From contig NW_019028990.1 of the NCBI RefSeq assembly GCF_002105155.1, positions 822,839 to 886,838 of the forward strand: a DNA stretch of 64,000 nt, in the 5' to 3' direction. The stretch is from Lobosporangium transversale (Eukaryota; Mortierellomycota; Mortierellomycetes; Mortierellales; Mortierellaceae). Shown here one piece after another: positions 56,786-64,000 of this stretch (its first letter is position 1; each line of letters opens with the position of its first letter). Made by a program: the position numbers and the translations under genes. The notes under the pieces are model-generated. The model had not been told where the DNA came from. It saw only the letters and a list, made by a program, of their open reading frames with translations, and did no database searches.

Positions 56786-58400
56786 CAGTGGCTTCCAAAT
56801 TTGTCCAAATGTTCCACGCTCATGTTTTCCATCTTGATTAGAATAATAGCGATGGTTGCTTGCACTTTTATTTTTATCAGAGTAAACAAGTATGCCAATG
56901 ATACGTGGACTGGTTCAGTTTAAAATATCTCTAGTCTCATTCACCATGGTTTTTCATTGACAAAAGTATTTAATCTCATTTGGACAATTATATAACCATC
57001 ACTTATTTTACGCACCTTTGCTGAATTTTTTTCAAATTATCTCCCACACACTTGAGTAGATACTCTTCACCTACACTCTTCTAGGAGCCTACGTTACTCT
57101 TTCTAAACACTCCAAAGATGAAGCCAATCAAAGCTTCCGTTGTTGAGGATGCTCTCCATTTACTCGAGCAGCACAAGTCCATCCGTCAGGTTGCCACAGA
57201 AGTAGGCATATCCAAGTCCTCAGTCCATAATATCTCCAAGACATTAGGGCCTGCCAGGAGTAAAAGTAGAGCTGGTCGGCCACGGAAGTTCGATTACCGG
57301 AATGCATATTATATTCGATTGTTGCTTCACCGTGGTGTAGTCTCATCAGCTGTCCATGCTACCAGACTCTATAACGATTAGAACGAAGATCCGGTGTCAG
57401 CTAATACGGTGCGTCGGGCGCTGAGAGATATAGGCATGGAAACTAAAAAAGCCGTCAAGAAGCCTAGGTTAACAAAACGTCAAAAGAAAGCTCGACTGGA
57501 CTTTGCTCTCCAGCACAAAGACTGGACTGAAGCTGATTGGAAGCGAGTAATTTGGTCCGATGAGTCCAAAATTTGTAGGATATCTTCTGATGGCATGCGC
57601 TATGTTTGGGTGGAACAAATAAAGAACCAAAGGTGAAGGCGGCCGATATTGACCCAAAGTTAGTTTCGCCCCCAGTCAAACATGGTGGTGGTTCGATCAT
57701 GGTTTGGGGCTGCATGACGTGGGATGGGCCAGGCTACTTGGCCAAGATCGACTCCACGCTGGACTCCGAGCTGTATATTCGTATCCTCCAGGACGAGTTA
57801 TTGAATACTGTGGATTGGTACAACATTGATCCAGAGCAATTTATCTTCCAACAAGACAATGATTCTAAGCACACGGCTAAGAGAGTCACAACCTACCTTG
57901 CCTCTATTGGATTGACAAGAGCGTCAGGTAGAATACTGACATGGCCTGCCAATTCACCAGACCTAAACCCTATTGAGCATTTGTGGGATCATTTAAAAAA
58001 AAAAATTCGCGAACATGGGACCATTCCAGAAGGCATGCTGGAACTCTGGGAAAGAGTGAGCCAGATATGGGAGGAGGAGACACCGAAGGAGGTCTGCCGC
58101 AATCTGATAAGAAGTATGCCTGAGCGGATGTTAGCAGTCATAAGGACGAAAGGGGGCAATACGAAGTTTTGATAGGTGAAAAAAAACGATGGTTAAAAAA
58201 TTGTCCAAATGAGAGGAAAATTTCAAAGTAGTGAAAAGCTATCAGAAACAAGCAGGAGCGCTAATAGGTTTTGAGCAAATAAAGTATGTCTTCCAGGTTG
58301 CTCCCATCTAGGATCCAAGGGCACAAGCGCTGCTCACTGTTGAACACTTATAGTTTTCCTTTGGAAGAATGAAACACTTGGACAATATTGGAAGCCACTG
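56786..58400 (+). mobile_element. Tc1-like element family B, copy 2, nested in family C
   Basis: 1615 bp with ends CAGTGGCTTCCAAATTTG and CAATATTGGAAGCCACTG, flanked by TA (56784-56785, 58401-58402). The short terminal repeats are about 25 bp. The flanking family C frame is continuous when the element and one TA are left out. Confidence 0.85.
57118..58172 (+). pseudogene. Tc1-like transposase (family B), one stop and one frameshift
   Basis: Starts MKPIKASVVEDALHLLEQH with helix-turn-helix SIRQVATEVGISKSSVHNI and a GRPRK linker. A TAG at 57379-57381 interrupts it, and near 57606 the frame shifts by one base. Catalytic residues are in VIWSDESKI, FQQDNDSKHTA and SPDLNPIEHLW, 39 residues apart between the second Asp and the Glu. 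C-terminus ends IRTKGGNTKF. Otherwise well preserved, so inactivation looks recent. Confidence 0.85.
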
Positions 58401-58841
58401 TATGAGCTGGTTGGCTCTGACGGTGGCCTCAACTGCAGACTTGAGTGTACCTCGTTTCATGTACACCTTAAGATACTGCATGATACCTCTAGGTACTTTC
58501 CTTGGTCGACCGCCTTTATTGACTGGCATGTACTCCTTATTATGTGCATAGATCCTGGTGGCCGTCGCTATTGATATACCCACACTAGCAGCAGTTTCTC
58601 TAGTAGACATGCCTCCCATCATTAACCTCCTGGCTTCGTTGACTTTCCTTTGTGGAGTGGGTCTCATATTCTGTGAAGGTATAGTTAAGAGAGAGTGAAG
58701 CAAGTGTTCATAAAGGAAAGAGAGAAAAGTCCTTTTTTTACTGGCATTAAATGACGTCCAAAAGTTGTCATGGGCAACATTTTAGACCACATGTGAAACT
58801 GATTCAATGACCTGAATGAACAAAAATGCAAACGTGTTATA

Positions 58842-59037
58842 CAATACTGACTCAAACCTTTGAGGAGGGCTCAACTATCACGCGCACCCCAGGCGCCAAG
58901 ACGCCAAGCCCAAGTGCCAAGACACCAAGCCCCAACCCTATCAATTATCAGTATAAATAGTCCACTACGTTATAGCCAAATAAAGTATCCTTTGACCTTC
59001 GATTCCACCTAAGATCACCTTTGATTGTTACTATTTA
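58842..59037 (+). mobile_element. Possible solo LTR without clear target duplication
   Basis: TGTTATACAATA to ACTATTTACA, about 196 bp, with cagtataaatag followed by caaataaag, the same order as the other LTRs here. Also contains three copies of a cgccaag-type motif. Flanking pentamers do not match, so the call is tentative. Confidence 0.35.
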
Positions 59038-59336
59038 CAAAAAAAGTCATTAGCTATTCAAATGAGACAAGCTAATGTCACAACGCATCACTATGACGTA
59101 GAAGAAGACGGGAGCTTTATTAAACCAAAGTATGAGTGGTGTATGCATATACGGTTTCTAGGAATGAAAAAAAGAAATGCACATGGGAATGAATTATTGA
59201 ATCAGTTTTGCATGATAGTGTATAACGCTCATACTTCAAATTAATAAAGCTCCCGTCTTCTACGTCATAGTTATGTGTAGTGACATTGTCTTGTCTCATT
59301 TAGAAAACTAATGACTTTTTTTTACAAGTAGGTCGC
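59038..59336. mobile_element. 300-bp TIR (MITE-like) element
   Basis: Both ends carry aaaaaaagtcattag followed by about 110 bp of inverted similarity (aatgagacaag, aatgtcac, tatgacgtagaag, gggagctttatt). No coding capacity. A half copy lies at 55553-55741. Confidence 0.65.
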
Positions 59337-59610
59337 TCATACAGTTTTGGAGGTGCCATTTGGAGATCAATGCCTATGAGAGGTTTTCGCTCGGAGCAAA
59401 CGCGTCTCACCTGCTACCTAGACGTCTTCAATAAATCATTCCCTAACCGTGTACATTGAAGGCTGTTTTGTGAAGATGTCATCGCCGCTGTCCTTAGTAC
59501 CTCCGGCGGCATTAGCTGTGCAAGGCAATGTATCCACAGAACGCTGCTTGTTTTACCACTGATGTTATGACCCTGTTTATCAAAAAAAAAAAAAAAAAAA
59601 AAAAGTAATG

Positions 59611-61541
59611 TATTTGGCAGCCCAGCTGCCACCCAAGAGTGCGAAGTTAAGTGGCAGCCCCCAGAAGTAGGCTGCCAAATAGAGGCAAAAATGGATGAAG
59701 TTATTTGCACGGGCCCGTACACCCCTTATTTGTACGGCCCCCGTGCAAATAAATTTTTACTTATAAAAAAAATTATTTGCACTGCCCCGTATACACTCTA
59801 TTTACACTGCTCCCCCCGTACAAATAAAAAAAAGTTATTTGCACGGGGGGTCTTTTTTTTATTTGCACGGGGTCTCTTTTTCATCTACAAGCAGCAACGT
59901 GTATCCTACAGACTACATGATTCTGGCTTTATATAAATAAGTGGAGGTGAGTCTAGAGTAGAGAGGGGTCTGGAATTATTACTGGTGGAAGTTGCAGCGC
60001 CGTGGGAGCTGCCAAACAGCTCATTTGTGACATACAAAAATACTACCATTAGACCCATATAGCGTATACGATGATTTAAATTACCACTCACGTGGGGCAG
60101 ACAAGAACCCTCTCTTTGTCCTCCTTCTTAGTTGGTGCAATGTTTTAACCTAATTGATATAACTTACTATGTAATATGGAGCTAAAGTTCAATAAATTTA
60201 CCCTTTTATTAATGAGGCAATGTGGATAATCACTGAAGTTTTTGGGCAGTACAGGCTGAGGGAAAACGGCAAGAAATAAGATTGAAGACAGTGCTTCTCT
60301 TCATTACCATTTCAAGTGATTGTACAATATGAAGCTGGTCCTTTAGACGCAGTGAGCATCTACATGTGCTGCTGAGTATGCAATACTGCGTGCTAAAGAC
60401 GAACCAAGGTAAGTTGGCTATGATAATAAACTTGGAATGTAATGAGACAAAACTAAGGATTGTTGCGATTAGCAGTCATTTATATGGGTTTTTACTATAG
60501 CTAAGGTTTTTACCCTTTTTATTTAACGAAGATCCCTGGATCATAATAAAGACATCTTTTTTTCGTTCTCGCTAATTATTATGACCCTGGCATATTTCAA
60601 TAACAGAAAAGAATATTTATGTCTCTTTTCTATCACTATTAGTCACGGTTACGCTATTAAAGTATTTTAGCCACTTAGATATAGAGATATAGGTGATTGT
60701 GGCACGATCGGCTTTGAGTGCGAACTGTCACCAACTATCAAAAGACAAGTAATATCGGGTAAGAGGATAGATATTCCACAAAATAAGCTGAGGTCTACCC
60801 ATTGTATTTTGATGAATTTGATAAACAAAATAGTACCGAGGGCGCTTGAGTTCTTAATAAAGGACGACAGAGATAAGGACATCTAAGAGGAAAGAAAGAG
60901 ACTAGTAACATGGCGCGCTATGCATCATAGCAATGAGTATGGTAGTATGATTGGTTGTACATCTACCGACACAAACTACACGTTAGAGATTCCTAATAAC
61001 TGAATTCATCGTTGTGTGCTTAATAGTGTACGGAAATACCTAAGATGTATGCACGCGTTAAATGAAAGAAAGCATCGGGGAACCATCCACAATCTATAAC
61101 AATGCAACCAACAAAAGTGCAAAGTAAAGCTGCATAGTATATTTCAACTATAGATAAATCATTTGTAATTCTGTATTTAGTCCCAGTCGCATAAAGAATG
61201 CCAACATCTACTCTGAGCTACATACGAACTTGATAAGATATTCTGGTCAGTATTTGATGCTTAGGCAGCGGCTCTAGATCTAAGCCTGTGTCATGGAAGG
61301 CTTCCTGGTTATGGTGTTTAGGGCTAAAATAAAGACCCCGTACAAATAAAAAAAAAGACCCCCGTGCAAATAATTTTTTTTTATTTGCACGGGGGGAGCG
61401 GTGTAAATAAGGTGTGTACGGGGCAGTGCAAATAGATTTTTTAAATATTTGTACGGCCCCCGTGCAAATAAGAGGTGTACGGGCCCGTGCAAATATCTTT
61501 TTTCGGCAAAAATTACTATATTTGGTAAGGGTTGCCAAATA
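59611..61541. mobile_element. 1.9-kb foldback element with long GC-rich terminal repeats
   Basis: Outer ends TATTTGGCAGCC (left) and GGTTGCCAAATA (right), compatible with TA duplication. Left arm 59611-59880 and right arm about 61320-61541 are inverted copies built of repeated ttatttgcacgg and ttatttgtacgg units, each almost a palindrome (for example gcacgggcccgtac). The interior (59890-61310) shows no gene. Non-autonomous by appearance. Confidence 0.75.
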
Positions 61542-61577
61542 GATTAATCCTACCAAAAACTCGTTGAAACAAAATGG

Positions 61578-61660
61578 TGAAGAGAGTGGGATTCGAACCC
61601 ACGCCTACGAATAGACCGCGGCCTTAACGCGGCGCCTTAGACCAACTCGGCCATCTCTCC
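61578..61660 (-). tRNA. tRNA-Leu(AAG)
   Basis: 83-nt type II tRNA. Acceptor stem GGAGAGA pairs with TCTCTTC (one G-U). Anticodon stem CCGCG/CGCGG encloses loop TTAAGGC, giving anticodon AAG for CUU codons. The extra arm is tctattcgtaggc-like, and the T arm is GTGGG TTCGAAT CCCAC. A box TGGCCGAGTTGG and B box GGTTCGAATCC are present. No intron; 3' CCA is not needed in the gene. Confidence 0.95.
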
Positions 61661-61675
61661 ATTAAGATCTTGTGT

Positions 61676-62648
61676 GAAAAAATCACTGTCTTAAGAACCG
61701 GGGGGTTATACTGAGATGCCCTTAAAAACCGCAACGAGACGCAAATACATAGAACACACTGAAGTGTTGTACCAAGATAAAGGTAAGGAACACTTCAGGG
61801 ACGGAGAGTCCACTATTTATTATAGCGGGGAGGATCGGGTGGCTGAGCTCACGTCCAGGCAGGACGGGGTGGGTTTGAGGGTACCACTATAGGTATACCT
61901 CTGGTCCTACCTACCATGACGTCACTTGTTATAGGACGTGAGCTTAAGTTGCCTCGATTTAGGACATGTGTCGTAGAGCATCTACTAGTGATCTCTGGAA
62001 ACTAGTAGGTAATAATGAAAAATGAAGAATTGGGCAAGAGCCTCGTGGTTTTGGGATACGATAGTGATCCTAAGTAATGCTTTGAATGATTTTGAGGATG
62101 CTGCAAAAGGGCATCGATAATAAGAAGAGAGATCTTTAATAACTGCTAATTTTCTGAGAATTCATAATGAGAATAATGAAGATAAACTCACCTGCAAAAG
62201 GGCATCGATAATAAGAAGAGAGATGCCGTTTTTGCAGTGAAGGAAAAAGCTACTTAAATACTATTTAAAAATGGTAGAAAATAGGATGATAGGAAATAAA
62301 TAAATTGAAAGGAAATACATATTTAGGTAAATGAATAGGCGTCATTTACGACACTTGTGTCCTAAATCGAGGCAAGTTAAGCTCACGTCCTATAACAAGT
62401 GACGTCATGGTAGGTAGGACCAGAGGTATACCTATAGTGGTACCCTCAAACCCACCCCGTCCTGCCTGGACGTGAGCTCAGCCACCCGATCCTCCCCGCT
62501 ATAATAAATAGTGGACTCTCCGTCCCTGAAGTGTTCCTTACCTTTATCTTGGTACAACACTTCAGTGTGTTCTATGTATTTGCGTCTCGTTGCGGTTTTT
62601 AAGGGCATCTCAGTATAACCCCCCGGTTCTTAAGACAGTGATTTTTTC
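61676..62648. repeat. Long inverted repeat with LTR-like arms
   Basis: Arms 61676-61975 and 62347-62648 are inverted and nearly identical (one substitution and a small end indel seen). Read left to right, the right arm contains TGTCCTAAATCG to CTTAAGACA, TG to CA as in an LTR, with a TATA-like gctataataaatag and a full CRE palindrome TGACGTCA. The 371-bp spacer holds a 33-bp direct repeat (62101-62133, 62192-62224). The left arm starts 15 bp upstream of the tRNA-Leu gene. Confidence 0.85.
62101..62224 (+). repeat. 33-bp direct repeat pair
   Basis: Two exact copies starting ctgcaaaagggcatcgat at 62101 and 62192, with 58 bp between them, inside the spacer of the long inverted repeat. Confidence 0.85.
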
Positions 62649-62877
62649 ATTTGAAGTGGAAAGATCTGTTAATGATACCAAAGATTGACAGAAAATGAAC
62701 AAAATGATAATAAAAAGCTGGACGAAGTGCTAAAAGATGATTTCATAAATGGACAATGCGCGCAAAAAACTCTTCTCCGTACACCATCGGATACGCTACA
62801 TTTACACATTCCCTCTCTATACACACCCCTTCCACACCCCCTGTTAGCGCACAAGAGTGCCAACGGCATCACTCATC

Positions 62878-63937
62878 ATGGAACCTGCATTAGGAAAAAA
62901 TCAGCAACATGATCCACCCAATTTGGACAGAAATGTCCCTCATTCGAAAAGAGCTCGCATTCCAAATAGCGGAATCGGATCTCAAAGACAGCCCAACAAC
63001 CAAGAAGTCGGTCCCGCAAGCGGCATAGAGGCGAGCGGGAGCTGCGTTGACGAGGGAACGGGCTCTAAGAGCCGTCCTTCGTATAACCGCAGCCTGGGTG
63101 CAAACGGCTTGCGTGCAGCTACACAAGAACAGGACGCAATGGACGAAGACGATGACGCAATGGCCACTGTGGGAGTCACAGAATGGCAGGAAGTGAGACG
63201 CACCAAGGATAGGCTGAAGGCGACCGGCGTCTTCCTCGAGGACCTTTATGGAACAACGGTTGCCGAAAAAAAGAAAGACCTGGAAACAGTCTTGTTGGAT
63301 GCTGCCATCTATTGCACAGATGCAAAAGTCAAGGTAGTGTTCTATAGTGATTTCGCTTGCAACAGAAGGACCACACAAGGTCAAAGTCAATGGATATACT
63401 GCTTTCCGTGTTGCTGTTGAGGATCAACCATCCCTGACAGCGCTCCTGGAAATGACTGCTACACACAAAGATGAAGACGGAAATGAACACGAAGTCCCAT
63501 TGTTTTTTGAAATGAATACCGACACCCGTGAACGTGAACTGGAACGCACAGTGGAGGTTTATGGTATTGCTCCTAGGACTCCGGAATTCCTTATCAAGTC
63601 AGCAATGCTGCAGTTCGGTACTATTGAAAAGATTGCAACCCGCCCATGCTCCAAGGGAGTCAAGATCACCGCAGCAGTAGTTTATAACAATGTTGAGGAC
63701 GTCACAAAATTCAAATTGGCCAACCGGGAGCACGTCTTCATTGGAAAAGAACTCGCGCGCATCCGCAAAATCGGCAATGAACGAGTCGAGTGGACATTGA
63801 CACACGTCGCAAAAATCTCAGGTCTCCCTTTTGGAACGACAGACAAGGACTTGGAGCCTCTCCTTGGAGAAAAGCAAGCGAATTTCGTCAAAGTGCCACG
63901 CTATTTTTCAAAAGACGGGAAGAAATGGCAATATCAA
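62878..63937 (+). pseudogene. Disrupted frame resembling ORF1 of a non-LTR retrotransposon
   Basis: Starts MEPALGKNQQHD at 62878 with a polar, acidic N-terminus (MDEDDDAMATV), then about 200 residues that look RNA-binding: VEVYGIAPRTPEFLI, LQFGTIEKIATRPCSKG and ISGLPFGTTDKDLEPLL have RRM-like spacing. A 41-bp LTR relic at 63321-63361 plus a 5-bp duplication shifts the frame. The frame then runs to 63937, where a second LTR-like copy cuts it at KKWQYQ. Both interrupted halves are otherwise open. The family call is from general style and weak; it could be another element gene or a multicopy host gene. Confidence 0.4.
63321..63361 (-). mobile_element. 41-bp internally deleted copy of the 195-bp LTR-like element
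   Basis: First 24 and last 17 bases of the 195-bp element joined directly, between perfect ACAGA duplications at 63316-63320 and 63362-63366. Confidence 0.85.
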
Positions 63938-64000
63938 TGCAAAAGTCAAGGTAGTGTTCTAGGGGGATCTAAGGGTGCAATAAAGGTATCTTTATTCAGG
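63938..64000 (-). mobile_element. 195-bp LTR-like element, copy 4, cut by the window edge
   Basis: All 63 visible bases, from TGCAAAAGTC on, equal copy 2. The expected target duplication is ATCAA (63933-63937) but its partner lies outside. Confidence 0.85.

Larger units (their letters stand above)
55819..58672 (-). pseudogene. Tc1-like transposase (family C), split by two insertions and one stop
   Basis: Minus-strand parts: about 58672-58403 (MRPTPQRKVNEARRLMMGG, helix-turn-helix STRETAASVGISIATATRI), 56783-56545 (VIWSDESKI) and 56339-55819 (FQHDNDSKHTA, SPDLNPIEHMW). Removing each insertion with one target copy restores the frame, except for a TAA at 56212-56214 where family members have Tyr. 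The second Asp and the Glu are separated by 39 residues, not 34. Ends SDAHGWNTIY. Confidence 0.8.
55742..58814 (-). mobile_element. Tc1-like element family C, carrying two nested insertions
   Basis: Matching ends CAGGTCATTGAATCAGTTTC at 55742 and the reverse complement ending at 58814; similarity continues about 12 bp further out (gttcat and atgaac), so the true ends may be slightly wider. No clear TA was found. Contains family B copy 2 (56786-58400) and a 195-bp LTR (56345-56539). Confidence 0.75.

Noticed and set aside
61218-61556. 112-codon minus-strand frame across the foldback arm
   Set aside because: Encodes translated copies of the repeated TTATTTGCACGG unit; repeat artefact.

Overview
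The window is nuclear DNA from a fungus. The genes carry many short GT-AG introns (plus at least one GC-AG), and the set is fungal: a Nup98-Nup96 precursor, a Hir3-like histone chaperone subunit, Yme2, homoaconitase of the alpha-aminoadipate lysine pathway, Sec1, a Rho GTPase and a long-chain-base kinase. A cobalamin-linked MMAA/MeaB GTPase is present, a gene most higher fungi lack, so an early-diverging lineage is likely. From recall of gene style I favour Mucoromycota/Mortierellomycota; this is inference, not a database result.

Layout, gene-rich part (1-48.5 kb): NUP98-96 (minus, running off the left edge), HIR3-like (minus), YME2 (plus), a glycosyltransferase-like membrane protein (minus), LYS4 homoaconitase (minus), an unrecognised 627-aa low-complexity protein (plus), SEC1 (plus), a gap holding two inverted copies of a Rho-gene fragment, the Rho GTPase (plus), a 1125-aa CNH-domain protein (minus), MMAA (plus) and a sphingosine/long-chain-base kinase (plus). 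Exon chains were built by hand from splice sites and reading frame; seven multi-exon genes close as exact multiples of three.

Transposon part (about 49.7-59.3 kb): a stack of Tc1/mariner-like elements in four families (A-D here), nested in each other and cut by solo LTRs with exact 5-bp target duplications, so insertion order can be read directly. One Tc1-like copy (50569-52171) has an intact 343-aa transposase and matched ends. A 195-bp LTR-like element occurs in two identical full copies, one 41-bp internally deleted copy with its own perfect target duplication, and one copy cut by the window edge; all four lie inside reading frames of other elements.

Right end (59.6-64 kb): a 1.9-kb foldback element, a tRNA-Leu(AAG) gene, and a 973-bp long inverted repeat whose 300-bp arms look like LTRs flank one another closely, followed by a disrupted reading frame resembling ORF1 of a non-LTR retrotransposon.

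Functionally the single-copy genes are housekeeping (nuclear pore, chromatin assembly, mitochondrial DNA maintenance, lysine synthesis, exocytosis, cell polarity, sphingolipid signalling) and do not form a cluster. The most unusual signal is the pair of 320-bp, about 99% identical inverted copies of a Rho GTPase fragment, 2.3-3.8 kb upstream of the Rho gene, which would fold into a long dsRNA if transcribed.
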